Shown here: in pieces, positions 51,781 to 61,477 of the stretch | Numbering within the stretch: the stretch's first letter is position 1 | How the letters are laid out: each line of letters opens with the position of its first letter | Origin: Antiquaquibacter metalliresistens | GTDB lineage: Bacteria > Actinomycetota > Actinomycetes > Actinomycetales > Microbacteriaceae | NCBI RefSeq assembly: GCF_029211225.1 | Contig: NZ_JARGEM010000004.1 | Location: 143,945 to 207,944, forward strand | DNA length: 64,000 nucleotides | Reading direction: 5' to 3' | Program-made: the position numbers and the translations under genes | The notes under the pieces: model-generated | Database searches by the model: none | The model's input: the letters and a program-made list of their open reading frames with translations, nothing else | What the model was told of the DNA's origin: nothing

Positions 51781-54656
51781 GATGCGTCCGCTTCTTCGGT
51801 GACGGGGGAGGCGGCCCGGTCCAGCACCTCCAGGATGTGCTGGTAGTCGTGCCCGGTGGCTCGGGTCATCCCGATCTCGCACGTGCGGTTGCAGGAGACG
51901 TAGGCGTCGAACTCGCTCCCGCCGACCTCGGCGGATTCGCGTGCTGTGGCGCTCGCGGTCAGTTCGGGGTGGAGCATCCCTCGATCGCCGGCGAAGGCGC
52001 AGCAGCCCCAGTCGTCCGGCACGGTGACCTCGCCCGAGACGGCCGCGGCGAGGGTGGCGAGGTTCGCATTCGAACCTGCGCGGGTGCTCGAGCAGGTCGG
52101 GTGCACGACGATGCTGCCGAGCGTCGGATCGACGACCAGATTCGGGAGGATGTGCTCGGCGGCGAAGTCGACGGCGTCGATGATGCGCATCGAGTGGTAG
52201 TCGGGGCGCTCGTCGATCGCCTTCTCGAGTGCGAGCACGAGTCCCTCGGAGCAGGAGGAGTTGTCGCACACGATGGGCAGGCGTCCGTGGTCGGAGGCCA
52301 CCCAGAGAGCGTCCGCGGTGCGGGCGACCATGTCGTGGTAGCCATCGAGCATGCCCTTGGACTTCCAGGGGGTGCCGCAGCACAGGCTGCCGATGCCCTC
52401 CGGTCGCACGAGTCCGATGCCCGCCTTCTCTGCCAGGGACTGGAACGCCACGGCGACGCCCTCGCCGCCCTCGGCGGGGCCGAACATCGTGCCGACGCAG
52501 GCCTGGAAGTACACGGCGTCCGCGACTCCGGTCGTGCCGGACCTGCGCTTGCTGCCGCCCTTCGGGAGGTCCTTCGACCACAGCGGCATCACGTCGGAGC
52601 CGACCACCGCTCGGGCCGCCTTGTTGGGCGCCGTGATGAGCGGAGCGGGGATCGCCGAGGCGACGCTGAGCGCGAGGGAGGCAACGCCGGTGACCGGACC
52701 CCACGCCTTGCCTGCCGCGTTCCACACGGCGCTGTTGACGGCGCCGACCGTCTCGGAGCGCAGGCGGCGCACGAGGTCGCCGGTGTTGATGAGCACGGGG
52801 CAGGCGGTCTGGCACATGCCGTCGACGGCGCAGGTGTCGATGACGTCGTATCCCTGCGCGGCGCGCAGTTCCTTCGCCAGCGCCGCGTCGCCGCGCTGGT
52901 CGGCCTCCGCGATCGCGCGGCTGACGACGATGCGCTGCCGGGGAGTCGTGGTCAGATCCTTGCTCGGGCACACGGGCTCGCAGTACCCGCACTCGACGCA
53001 GCGGTCGGCCTCGACCTCGATGGTCGGGGTGGACTTGAGGTTGCGCAGGTGCAGGTCGGCGTCCTCGGTGAGGATCGTGTCCGGGTTGAGGATGCCTGCC
53101 GGGTCGAAGGCGGCCTTGATGTCGAGCATGATCCCGTAGAGCTCCGGGCCGTACTGTCGCTCCACGAAGGGCGCCATGATCCGACCGGTTCCGTGCTCGG
53201 CCTTGAGGGTGCCGCCCGCCGTGAGCACGAGCTCGACCATGTCCTCGGTAAAGGCGCGGTAGCGGGCGAGGTTGGACTCGCTCTCGAAGTCCTCGTTGAT
53301 GAGGAAGTGGACGTTGCCGTCCTTGGCGTGGCCGAAGATGACCGCGTCGTCGTAGCCGTGGATCGCGAACAGCCTGGTCAGGCCCGCGCAGGTCTCGGAG
53401 AGGCGGGCGACGGGAACCGCGATGTCCTCGAGCAGGGCGGTCGTGCCGGAGGGCCGGGCCCCGGCGACCGTCGCGTAGAGCCCCTTGCGGATGTGCCACA
53501 GCGAGGCGCGGAGCTTCGGATCGCGCGTGAGCACCGGTGTGGTCGTCAAGGGCAGACGCGCGAAGAGCCCTTCGGCGCCCACGCTGAGTTCGAACAGCTC
53601 GCCGACGTCGGCGGCCTGGTACTCGACGAGCAGCGCGCAGTGATCCACGATGTCGAAACTCGGCAGGGCATCGCGCGACTCGGGGTCGATGAGGGCGGCG
53701 CGCAGGGATGCCGCATCCATGAGCTCGATCGTGGTGGGGCTCGTGGCGATGATGTCGACCAGCGCGTCGGTCGCCGCGCGCAGCGTGTCGAACACGAGCA
53801 GGGTCGTCGCCGCGTGCTTGAGGAGGGGGACGGTGTTGAAGGTCGCCTCAGCGACGAACCCGAGCGTGCCCTCGCTGCCGATGATGAGGTGGGCCAGGAT
53901 GTCGGCAGGGGCCTCGTAGTCGACGAGTGAGTTCAGGCCGTAGCCCATGGTGTTCTTGATGCCGTACTGGCGCACGATCTCGTCGACCAACTCGGGCCTG
54001 GCCATGATCTGCCGTCGCAGTGTTGCGAGATCGCGCCAGAGCGCGGGCTCGCGCTCGCGCAGGCGGTCGTCGGCGTCCGGAAGGGACGTGTCGACGATCG
54101 TGCCGGACGGCAGCACGATGACCGCCGACCGCAGCGTGCGATACGTGTTCTGCTCCGTGCCGCAGGCCATGCCGCTCGAGTTGTTGGCGACGACGCCGCC
54201 GATCGTGCAGGCGATCTCGCTCGCCGGGTCGGGGCCGAGCTTGCGGCCGTGCCGCAGCAGCCGTGCGTTGACCTGTCGCACCGTCGCGCCGGGGCCGACC
54301 CGCGCGATCAGGCCATCCTCTTCGATGGAGATGGAGCGGAAGAACTTGCGTGTGTCGACGAGGATGCTGCCCGTCGAGGCCTGCCCCGAGAGAGAGGTGC
54401 CGCCGGACCGGAACGTCAGCGCCTCACCTCCCGCGGTCGCGTAGGCGAACAGGGCCGCGACCTCCTCGGCGTTCTTGGGAGTCACCACCGCCCGCGGCGT
54501 GAGGAGGTAGTGCGAGGCGTCCACGGCCGCGATCACGCGGTCGAAGGAACTCGTCGACACCGCCCCGTGGCGGGGCAGGGCCGCGCCGATGGCCGCGCCG
54601 AGCGTCGTCTCGTCGCGCGCGAGGTCGGCACGCGATGCGGATTCAATGAGACTCAC
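51777..54656 (-). CDS. FAD-binding and Fe-S oxidoreductase (D-lactate/glycolate-dehydrogenase-like fusion)
   Basis: 959 residues. Residues about 1-270 form a PCMH-type FAD domain (YLLTPRAVVTPKNAEEVAAL; FRSGGTSLSGQA; GGVVANNSSGMACG). An FAD-oxidase C-terminal domain extends to about 530. Then come two 4Fe-4S motifs (CVECGYCEPVCP and CAVDGMCQTACPV) and two CCG-type cysteine-rich domains (SLCCGTPWKSKG and GCCAFAGDRGM). The layout is that of the FAD/Fe-S D-2-hydroxyacid dehydrogenases feeding the respiratory chain; the substrate is not determined by sequence. It appears intact despite decayed neighbours. Confidence 0.88.
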   Translation of the reverse strand: MSLIESASRADLARDETTLGAAIGAALPRHGAVSTSSFDRVIAAVDASHYLLTPRAVVTPKNAEEVAALFAYATAGGEALTFRSGGTSLSGQASTGSILVDTRKFFRSISIEEDGLIARVGPGATVRQVNARLLRHGRKLGPDPASEIACTIGGVVANNSSGMACGTEQNTYRTLRSAVIVLPSGTIVDTSLPDADDRLREREPALWRDLATLRRQIMARPELVDEIVRQYGIKNTMGYGLNSLVDYEAPADILAHLIIGSEGTLGFVAEATFNTVPLLKHAATTLLVFDTLRAATDALVDIIATSPTTIELMDAASLRAALIDPESRDALPSFDIVDHCALLVEYQAADVGELFELSVGAEGLFARLPLTTTPVLTRDPKLRASLWHIRKGLYATVAGARPSGTTALLEDIAVPVARLSETCAGLTRLFAIHGYDDAVIFGHAKDGNVHFLINEDFESESNLARYRAFTEDMVELVLTAGGTLKAEHGTGRIMAPFVERQYGPELYGIMLDIKAAFDPAGILNPDTILTEDADLHLRNLKSTPTIEVEADRCVECGYCEPVCPSKDLTTTPRQRIVVSRAIAEADQRGDAALAKELRAAQGYDVIDTCAVDGMCQTACPVLINTGDLVRRLRSETVGAVNSAVWNAAGKAWGPVTGVASLALSVASAIPAPLITAPNKAARAVVGSDVMPLWSKDLPKGGSKRRSGTTGVADAVYFQACVGTMFGPAEGGEGVAVAFQSLAEKAGIGLVRPEGIGSLCCGTPWKSKGMLDGYHDMVARTADALWVASDHGRLPIVCDNSSCSEGLVLALEKAIDERPDYHSMRIIDAVDFAAEHILPNLVVDPTLGSIVVHPTCSSTRAGSNANLATLAAAVSGEVTVPDDWGCCAFAGDRGMLHPELTASATARESAEVGGSEFDAYVSCNRTCEIGMTRATGHDYQHILEVLDRAASPVTEEADAS

Positions 54657-54977
54657 GGCTCACCTTGTCTCCCGAAGAACCGACGAGGAAATCGAGATCA
54701 GCGCCCTGGTCGGCTTGCAGCACGTGATCGACATACAGCTTGGCCCACCCGCGCACATGCGCGCGCATCGACGACCCCAACCTGGACGTGACCTTCTCGA
54801 TGACGACGTGCTTGCCGGCGTCGAGCGCGAGCAGGGTGTGCTCCTCGTGCATCGGGTGCTCGGTCGCGACATAGACCACGTCGACGGACGGGCCGTCCAC
54901 CAGCGCCGCGCGAGGCTCGGCGCCTGCAGCAGCTCTTCGATCGGTGGACGGAGGAGGATCCCGGCGTTCTCGGACAT
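54657..54977 (-). pseudogene. Gfo/Idh/MocA dehydrogenase remnant
   Basis: Starting at ATG 54977 (MSENAGILLRPPIEELLQAP), the reading switches frame at about 54905 into SVDVVYVATEHPMHEEHTLL, then ALDAGKHVVIEKV: the second half of a Gfo/Idh/MocA NAD domain including the EK of EKP. It then continues into unrelated sequence (WAKLYVDHVLQADQGADLD) up to the oxidase start. The first Rossmann motif and the whole C-terminal domain are missing. It is a clear fragment, separated from the next remnant by 2 bp. Confidence 0.7.
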
Positions 54978-54979
54978 GG

Positions 54980-55535
54980 CTAGACGGCTACCGGCCGACC
55001 GGTGGTGGCCGAGAGCTGGGCGGCATCGGCGAGGATGAGGGCGGCTCGTCCATCCTCGAAGTCCGGGCTGCCGGACGCGCCGCTGACGAGCACAGAGCTC
55101 GACGGCACGTTCGTGGCCTGCAGCATTCCGTCGCTCCCGAAGGCCTCGATGCGCTGGTCGTACCCGAAGGCGCTGTGGCGCGAGTTGATGATCGTTGCTA
55201 CGGCCCCGTTCGCCGCGCGGGGGGTCACGACGGCGGAGTCGAAGTCGCCTGCCTCCGCCATTTCCGCGCTGAACGAGTTCGCACCGACGGCGGAGACCCC
55301 GACGATGTCTCCGAGCATAGAGCGGGCCATGTCGAAGTCGTGAATCGTCATGTCTCGGAAGATGCCGCCGGAGGCGGCGACGTACGTCGCGGGCGGCGGA
55401 GCCGAGTCCCGGCTCATGATGATGAGTCGTTCCTGCCGGCCGAGCTCACCGCCGGCGAACCGCCTCTGGATCTCGGCGAAACACCGGCAGTCCGGCGTCG
55501 AGGCACGCGGCGATGAGGTCGACGTGGGTCGGCAC
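54980..55535 (-). pseudogene. myo-Inositol 2-dehydrogenase-like (IolG) remnant
   Basis: The C-terminal part is intact for about 157 codons: SRDSAPPPATYVAASGGIF, then RDMTIHDFDMARSMLGD ... to TAG at 54980, which is the IolG substrate-domain signature. Just upstream and in another frame lies VPTHVDLIAACLDAGLPVF, the end of the NAD domain. About 50 residues between them (including EKP) and the N-terminal Rossmann part are gone. It is non-functional as sequenced. Confidence 0.78.
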
Positions 55536-55598
55536 CGATCTCGGCGATGGGCTGTTCGCCGACAGGCTCGCCGCCGACGAGCGTGCCGCTGTGTCGCG

Positions 55599-56089
55599 AT
55601 GAGGATCAGGATGGCGGCGCAGGAGAAGACGCTGCCCGGTTCGTCCCTCCTCGACCGCCACACCGCGGTGCTCGCCGCGGGCTTCGACGGCGTCGAGGTC
55701 TCCATGCCGGTGGATGGTCCCAGCCGCAGGACGGAACTCGTCGACGCCGTCGCATCCGGACCGGGAGCCCGACGAGGTGGAACGCGAGCGCGCTGCGGTC
55801 GTGGCGGACGTTCCACATGTCGTTGGAGGAGGTGAGCATCCCGGCGGCCTTGCGCCGTGTCTCGGGATGGCTCGCGCACGTGCGGCTCGGTGACAGCAAC
55901 CGCTTGGAGCCCGGCGCCGGGCACACGGTGTGGACAGAGGTGCTGTCGGCGCTCGACGAGATCGGGTACGACGGATGGCTCGCGATGGAGTGCATGCTGA
56001 GCGAGGAGGCGACGGTCGTGCTGCCCCGGGTGAGCGCTCTGCTGCGCGCCGACTCCGCGCGCGCGAGCACCGACGGCCGCCGCGCCTGA
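55599..56089 (+). pseudogene. Sugar-phosphate isomerase/epimerase (TIM barrel) remnant
   Basis: The N-terminal piece from ATG 55599 reads LPGSSLLDRHTAVLAAGFDGVEVSMPVDG. After about 55760 the frame changes to FHMSLEEVSIPAALRRVSGW, then HVRLGDSNRLEPGAGHTVW and IGYDGWLAMECML to the stop at 56089. These are the two ends of an AP-endonuclease-2-like isomerase (IolE/IolI/tagatose-epimerase type), with about 130 residues missing between. It lies tail-to-tail with the next membrane-protein gene. Confidence 0.78.
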
Positions 56090-56100
56090 GTCCCCGGGCG

Positions 56101-56826
56101 TCAGGGCGCGGTGACCGGCGTCCCCGCCCGATCGGCACCCGCCCGCACCCCGCGCACCGTCGTGACCCCGACGCAGACGACCCACACCAGCCACGGGAAG
56201 ATCGCCAGCAGCGCGTTGCCGAACCCGCCGACGGCGAAGAAGCTGTCGGGTGACGTGCCGCCCAGGCCGACGATCGCCCAGGCGAGGTTGGAGAGGGCGG
56301 TCGCGGCGGCCAGGAAGCCCGTCCAGCGCGGCACCGCCGCAGACGCGAACGTCAGGTAGGCGGCGGTTGCCGAGACCAGGGCGAGCAGCACCGCGCCGGT
56401 GGAGCCGAACATGATGCTGTGCCCGAGGATGAGCGCCTCGATCACCGCGGGGTCCGGCCTGATGCCGATGACATCCAGCGCCGCGCCGCCGTCCATGGCG
56501 TCGCCGACGAGGGTGACCGCGATGAAGACGAGTCCCGCACCGAAGGTGATGTCGGCGATCCACTCGAGATCGGGGCGCGCCTTGTTCACGAGCTGGCGGA
56601 ACGCGCCGAGGAAGACGATGAGGAACGCCATCAGGAACGTGTCGGCCAGGATCACGATGATCGTCTGCGTCGCCGTCGCCTGGGTGTACGCGATGAGCGC
56701 CTGGGAGTCATCGAGCTCGGGTCGAGCGCCCATCGTGAGCTTGGTGATCGACTCGAGCGCCAGGAACACGGCGACGGCGATCGCGGAGACGCCGGTCCAG
56801 CGGCGCACGTCGGGGGTTCTCAACAT
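56101..56826 (-). CDS. Six-helix membrane protein (DUF4386-like)
   Basis: A 241-residue protein with six membrane segments, starting RWTGVSAIAVAVFLALESITKL. The segment TFLMAFLIVFLGAFRQLVNKARPDLEW and the overall plan resemble DUF4386 proteins; that match is tentative. CAGACT ends 6 nt before the ATG on the minus strand. No function can be assigned. It lies between the remnant region and the thiolase, with no obvious operon partner. Confidence 0.65.
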   Translation of the reverse strand: MLRTPDVRRWTGVSAIAVAVFLALESITKLTMGARPELDDSQALIAYTQATATQTIIVILADTFLMAFLIVFLGAFRQLVNKARPDLEWIADITFGAGLVFIAVTLVGDAMDGGAALDVIGIRPDPAVIEALILGHSIMFGSTGAVLLALVSATAAYLTFASAAVPRWTGFLAAATALSNLAWAIVGLGGTSPDSFFAVGGFGNALLAIFPWLVWVVCVGVTTVRGVRAGADRAGTPVTAP

Positions 56827-56851
56827 GCGACCAGTCTGGCCGACGTGGGAG

Positions 56852-58036
56852 CTATCCGTCCCAGCGCTTGATGAGCGCCGCGAGCGCCTGCCCGCCGCCG
56901 ATGCACATCGTCACGATGCCGTACTCGAGGCCCCGGCGCTTGAGGTCCTTCGCGGCGCGCACGGTGAGGATGGCGCCGGTCGCCCCGACCGGGTGGCCGA
57001 GCGCGATCGCGCCGCCGTAGGGGTTCACCTGGGCGGGATCCAGGCCCACGTCGCGGATCACGGCCTGCGCCTGCGAGGCGAAGGCCTCGTTGAGCTCGAT
57101 CGTGCCGATGTCCTTCGGGGTCATCCCGGTGTTCTTGAAGAGCTTGCGCAGCGCGAGCGTGGGGGCATAGCCCATCAGCTCGGGCTCCAGCGCGGCGGTC
57201 GCGACGTGTTCGATCGTCGCGAGGCCGCTCAGGCCCTGCTCCTTCGCGCGCGAGGCCTTCATCAGGATCACCGCGGCGGCCCCGTCGTTGACGCCCGAGG
57301 CGTTGCCGGCCGTGACCGACCCGCCCTCCCGGAACGCGGCCTTCAGCGCGCCGAGCGCCTCGAGGGTCGTCTCGGGGCGCGGGTGCTCATCGACCTCGAA
57401 GGTGAACGGATTCCGACCGCCGACCTCGACGGGCACGATCTCCTCCGCGAATGCGGCCAGGGCTTCGGGTGTCGCGGCGCGGCGCTGGCTCTCGAGCGCG
57501 AAGGCGTCCTGCTCCTCGCGGGAGATGCCGAACTTCTCGGCCACGTTCTCGGCCGTCACGCCCATGTGCTTCTTGCTGAACGGGTCGGTGAGCATCGCGA
57601 TCGTGCCGTCGACGAGGGTGCGGTTGCCCAGGCGCGGATTGTCGCGCGCGTCGAAGTCGAGGAAGGGCATCCGCGACATCGACTCGTTGCCGCCGGCGAG
57701 CACGACGTCGACGCCGCCCCACAGTAGCTCTTGCGCGCCCGACCAGATGGCCTGCAGGCCGGAGCCGCAGAGCCGGTTGACGGTGAAGGCCGGAGTGTTG
57801 GTGTCGAGGCCCGCGGCGAGCGCGACCGCCCGCGCGTTGTACGCGTCCGGCCCCACCTGGCCGATGATGCCCATGATGACCTCACCGATCTCGGCCGGAT
57901 CGACGCCGCTGCGCTCGATGGCACCCTTCGCGGCGATCGCGCCCAGCTCGTGGGCCGGTACGGTCTTGAGGCTGCCGCCGTAGCGACCGACCGCGGTGCG
58001 CGCGCCGTCGACGATGAGGATGGATTCTGCGGACAA
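56852..58036 (-). CDS. Acetyl-CoA C-acyltransferase (thiolase)
   Basis: A 394-residue thiolase. The acyl-accepting Cys90 is in VNRLCGSGLQAI, followed by AGGNESMSRMPF. The catalytic His is in GGAIALGHPVGATGA and the second Cys in VTMCIGGGQALAAL. It joins or cleaves acyl-CoA units in fatty-acid or ketone metabolism; FadA-type degradation and acetoacetyl-CoA synthesis are both possible. TTG 58036 is chosen for its strong AAGGAG at 6 nt spacing; no ATG is near. The 154-bp gap to the lipoprotein gene shows nothing clear. Confidence 0.92.
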   Translation of the reverse strand: MSAESILIVDGARTAVGRYGGSLKTVPAHELGAIAAKGAIERSGVDPAEIGEVIMGIIGQVGPDAYNARAVALAAGLDTNTPAFTVNRLCGSGLQAIWSGAQELLWGGVDVVLAGGNESMSRMPFLDFDARDNPRLGNRTLVDGTIAMLTDPFSKKHMGVTAENVAEKFGISREEQDAFALESQRRAATPEALAAFAEEIVPVEVGGRNPFTFEVDEHPRPETTLEALGALKAAFREGGSVTAGNASGVNDGAAAVILMKASRAKEQGLSGLATIEHVATAALEPELMGYAPTLALRKLFKNTGMTPKDIGTIELNEAFASQAQAVIRDVGLDPAQVNPYGGAIALGHPVGATGAILTVRAAKDLKRRGLEYGIVTMCIGGGQALAALIKRWDG

Positions 58037-58190
58037 CGGTGTCTCCTTGTTTCCCGTGGGCAATCGGGCTTCGTAGCGTGGTGGCCGACCCTTTGACGAT
58101 ACTCCGATGCGCCGGAGCCGCCCGCCGTCCACTCGTGCGCGCGGGCGGAGGACCGCCGAAGGGTGGCGACTGCCGAGCTCCTCGGGCCTC

Positions 58191-59708
58191 CTAGTCGCAC
58201 GGCTCTGTCGGGGTGAGCGTGTAGGTCAGATCGATCGGTGCATCGGCGGTGTGCCCTTCGGGCGTCGTGAGCGTGCTGTCTCCCGACGCGTGGAGGCTCG
58301 TCGCCACGTCCTCGGAGTTGCGCGCGACCGAGTAGTCACCGTCGCCGGCAAAGGTGAGATCGTACCGGCCGCCCTCCATCTGGAACCTCCCGTCGTCCTC
58401 TCCCGCGGGCGTGAAGCTGAAGGTGAGCCCGGACCCAACGATCTCGAAGGGTTCGGTAAGGCTGCAGATCGTCGCGCGAGCGGTGTACTCGTCGACCGTG
58501 ACATCCGCGACGTACGCTCCGCCCCCAGTCGACAGCGGGATGCTCGCCCGCCCCACTCCACGATTGGACCGCGACTCCACCGTGACCGTGCCGGATCGGT
58601 CCTTCTCCGACGGTGCGCGGTAGTCGAGCGTCGCAGGAGCTGAGTGCCGGTCGCCGGACGAGGCGAGTGTGCCTTCGCCCGTGAGCGTGGCGACGAGCGT
58701 ACCGCCGGTTTCCGAGCCGTCGAGTACCGAGCGAGGGACCGCCTCGATCGTGATGTCGGCCTCGGGTGTGAGGCTGCCAGGGTCCTCGGAGGGGCTGAGC
58801 GTCACCTCCACGCAACGCCCCGACATCCAGCCGTCTCGGGCCGCCGTGAACAGGTCGTTGGCGACCATCGCCGCGAGCCCTGCGGCCATCTCGGCGGCGC
58901 CTTGCACGAACTCCGCGCTCGCTTCGCTGCTCCACCGGTTTGCGGTTACCTCGCCCGCGGAGTTGCCGCTGTGGTCGAGGAACTCGCCCTTGCCGCCCCG
59001 GCTCTGTGAGTGCTGTTGCCGGTAGGTGTACTCGCTCGACGACAGCGCCGCGGAGTCGTCGAGCTGGCCCGTGGCATCCACCTCGAGCTCGATTGAGCCC
59101 CCCGCGGTTCCGAGGCTCACACGGACGGATACGTCGGCGGACAGCTCGACCGTCCCGGAAGCATCCGGGCACGGCTGGATCTCCGACGATGCGGCAATCG
59201 CGACGCTCAGATCGCCCTCAGTCCCGCCCGCCGAGTAGGTCGTCTCGACCACCCCGTCGGCCCCGACCGAGATGGTTGCAGAACCGCCCGTGATCTCTGT
59301 GGTGTCGGAACCGCGAGTTCCGCTGTTGCTGTGGTCGACGCCCATCTTCCCGAACTCGCCGATCGCGAGGAAGCCGATTCCGAATGCCGAGGCGATGCTG
59401 TTCACGCCCGCGGCAGAGCTCACGAGCTGAACCGTCGAAGGGGACTCCCGCTCGTGAAGAATGGCGTCTCCGAGCGGCTTGACCGCGGTCGCGACGATCT
59501 CCGGATCGAGACCCCACTCTTGCCACGTCCGTGCCTCAGCCCGAGTGGCGATCGAGATCACCGCCGCCTCGAGATCGTCCTGGTCGAGGGCCGCGAGCGA
59601 GCGGATCGTCTCCCGGGCCGCGGCGCCGAGGGGATCGGCCGGTGCGCAACCGGTGAGAAGCGCGGCCACGAGGGCGACGGGCAGGAGGGCGCAGACGGCT
59701 CGGCTCAT
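58191..59708 (-). CDS. Secreted lipoprotein of unknown function
   Basis: A 505-residue protein with signal peptide and lipobox LLTGC (Cys21), so it is anchored on the outer face of the membrane. The mature part begins with a helical segment (AARETIRSLAALDQDDLEAA). A long beta-rich, Ser/Gly/Thr/Asp-rich region of repeated strand patterns follows. A glycine/serine stretch (GKGEFLDHSGNSAGE) lies in the middle. No catalytic motif is recognised. TAGCGT (59715-59720) ends 6 nt before the ATG, a leaderless layout. Confidence 0.72.
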   Translation of the reverse strand: MSRAVCALLPVALVAALLTGCAPADPLGAAARETIRSLAALDQDDLEAAVISIATRAEARTWQEWGLDPEIVATAVKPLGDAILHERESPSTVQLVSSAAGVNSIASAFGIGFLAIGEFGKMGVDHSNSGTRGSDTTEITGGSATISVGADGVVETTYSAGGTEGDLSVAIAASSEIQPCPDASGTVELSADVSVRVSLGTAGGSIELEVDATGQLDDSAALSSSEYTYRQQHSQSRGGKGEFLDHSGNSAGEVTANRWSSEASAEFVQGAAEMAAGLAAMVANDLFTAARDGWMSGRCVEVTLSPSEDPGSLTPEADITIEAVPRSVLDGSETGGTLVATLTGEGTLASSGDRHSAPATLDYRAPSEKDRSGTVTVESRSNRGVGRASIPLSTGGGAYVADVTVDEYTARATICSLTEPFEIVGSGLTFSFTPAGEDDGRFQMEGGRYDLTFAGDGDYSVARNSEDVATSLHASGDSTLTTPEGHTADAPIDLTYTLTPTEPCD

Positions 59709-59784
59709 CTCTCGACGCTAGGCCTGGAGGCACCCCGGTGAAACCGATTCGGAGGCTCAGCAACCCTGGTGCAACGTTCACGAA

Positions 59785-59817
59785 CTTGGCCCCCGCTCGA
59801 GAAGGGCGGGGGCCAAG
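59785..59817. terminator. Hairpin terminator downstream of the permease
   Basis: CTTGGCCCCCGC (59785-59796) pairs perfectly with GCGGGGGCCAAG (59806-59817) around a 9-nt loop, a 12-bp stem. It lies 15 bp past the permease stop on the minus strand, just upstream of the lipoprotein gene's promoter. Confidence 0.75.
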
Positions 59818-59831
59818 TGTAGGTGTGGTGC

Positions 59832-61385
59832 CTACTGCTTCTTCGGCGCCTTCGCGTCGCCGTCGAAGACCTCAGACTCCATCGCGTCGTACCCCTCGGC
59901 CTGCGGGTCGCCGTGCAGTCCGCCGCTGATGGCGTACTCCTCCTCGGGCGAGAGCACGAGCTGCTTGCGCCCCCAGATCGCGAACCCGGCAAGGATCACC
60001 ACGTAGACGATCACGATCGCGATGATCGCCGGCTGGAAAGTCGGGTTGATGAGGAATCCGACGAACACGAGCGCCGCGATGATCGCCGCGATGTACGCGC
60101 CGGGCAGGCCCCACGGGCTCTTGTACGGGCGCTTCGCGTCGGGGAACTTGCGCCGCAGGATGATGAACGACACCATCTGCAGGAAGTACGCGAGCACCGC
60201 GCCCCACACCGCGATGTTCAGGATGATCGCACCCGCCACCGCGCCGACACCCTCCACGCCGGCGAGCAGGTCGAGCACGATGAGCGCCACGAAGCCGATC
60301 ACCGCACCGACGATGAGCGCGACCCACGGGGTCTGGCGCTTGCCGGTGAGCGAGAAGAACTTCGGGTAGTACCCGGCGCGGGAGAGCGAGTACATGTTGC
60401 GCCCGTAGGCGAACATGATGCCCTGCAGCGAGGCGAGCAGACCGATGAGCGCGAACAGCGACAGCACCGCGGCGAGTTCGTCGCCGACGATCGCGCGGAA
60501 TCCGTCGAGCAGCGGTTCACCCGCGACGCCGGTGGCTTCGGCACCGATCACGCCCGTGTTCAGCACGAGCACCAGCACGCCCGTGACGATGAGCGTGCCG
60601 CGCGCGATCAGCCCGGCCCGCGGGATGTCGCGGCTGGGGTTGTGGGACTCCTCCGCCGCCAGCGGCAGCTCCTCGATGCCGAGGAAGAACCACATCGCGA
60701 ACGGCAGCGCGAACAGGATCGGCACCACGCCGTGCGGCAGGAACGCGCTCTGGCCCGGGTCGGGGACGATGTCGAAGAGCTTGTCCCAGCTGAAGACGCC
60801 GGAGAACACGGCCATCACCGAGAACACGAGCAGGATCGCGATCGAGATGATCGAGACCACGATGGCGAACTTGAAGGAGATGTTCGCGCCGGCCGCGTTG
60901 AGGGCGATGAACGCGATGTAGAGCACGGCGTACCAGATCCACATGTTGCCGGTCAGGTCGAAGCCGAGCAGCTCGCTCGTGATGCCGTTGGCGTAGCTGG
61001 CGGAGAAGAACACGATCACCGCGGTCGTCGCGACGTACTCGATCGTTTCGGCCAGTCCGGTGACGAGTCCGCCCCACGGCCCCATCGCCGAACGGGAGAA
61101 CGAGTACGCGCCACCGGTGTGCGGCATCGCCGCCGCCATCTCGCCGATGGAGAAGATGAGGCCGTAGTACATCGCGACGAGGATGACGAAGGCGATCGTC
61201 ATCCCGCCGAAGCCGGCGAAGTCGATGCCGAAGTTCCAGCCGGAGAAGTCGCCGGAGATGACGGCGGCAACCGCGAGACCCCACAGTCCCCACACGCCGG
61301 CGGTGCGCTTGAGCTTGCGTTTTTCGAAGTACTCGGCGCCGGCCGTCGTATACGTGACGCCCGAGACGTTCTTGGTCTCTGCCAT
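59832..61385 (-). CDS. APC-family permease, ethanolamine-permease type
   Basis: A 517-residue transporter with 12 membrane segments. The N-terminus TYTTAGAEYFEKRKLKRTAG followed by VWGLWGLAVAAVISGDFSGWNFGI is typical of the ethanolamine (EAT) branch of amino-acid permeases. FSIGEMAAAMPHTGGAYSF is the family's consensus segment, and the C-terminal tail is hydrophilic (about 50 residues). ATG 61385 has AAGGA upstream. It is divergent from the ligase gene, with a shared palindrome between them, so import and glutamylation are probably co-regulated. Confidence 0.85.
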   Translation of the reverse strand: MAETKNVSGVTYTTAGAEYFEKRKLKRTAGVWGLWGLAVAAVISGDFSGWNFGIDFAGFGGMTIAFVILVAMYYGLIFSIGEMAAAMPHTGGAYSFSRSAMGPWGGLVTGLAETIEYVATTAVIVFFSASYANGITSELLGFDLTGNMWIWYAVLYIAFIALNAAGANISFKFAIVVSIISIAILLVFSVMAVFSGVFSWDKLFDIVPDPGQSAFLPHGVVPILFALPFAMWFFLGIEELPLAAEESHNPSRDIPRAGLIARGTLIVTGVLVLVLNTGVIGAEATGVAGEPLLDGFRAIVGDELAAVLSLFALIGLLASLQGIMFAYGRNMYSLSRAGYYPKFFSLTGKRQTPWVALIVGAVIGFVALIVLDLLAGVEGVGAVAGAIILNIAVWGAVLAYFLQMVSFIILRRKFPDAKRPYKSPWGLPGAYIAAIIAALVFVGFLINPTFQPAIIAIVIVYVVILAGFAIWGRKQLVLSPEEEYAISGGLHGDPQAEGYDAMESEVFDGDAKAPKKQ

Positions 61386-61477
61386 GTCGGTCCTTCCCAG
61401 TCGATGATCGGGTGCGCAACCACGGCAGACCGCCGCGTCCACGCTTAAGCCATGAGCATGGCCTCCATTGGTCGCTT

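Noticed and set aside
51837-53930. Long plus-strand frame opposite the FAD/Fe-S oxidase
   Set aside because: Shadow of a GC-rich gene; the minus strand carries all FAD and Fe-S motifs in one frame.
50390-59831. Integrase or att repeat for a tRNA-Lys island
   Set aside because: No recombinase gene and no copy of the tRNA 3' end were recognised by reading; only the remnant pattern supports an island.
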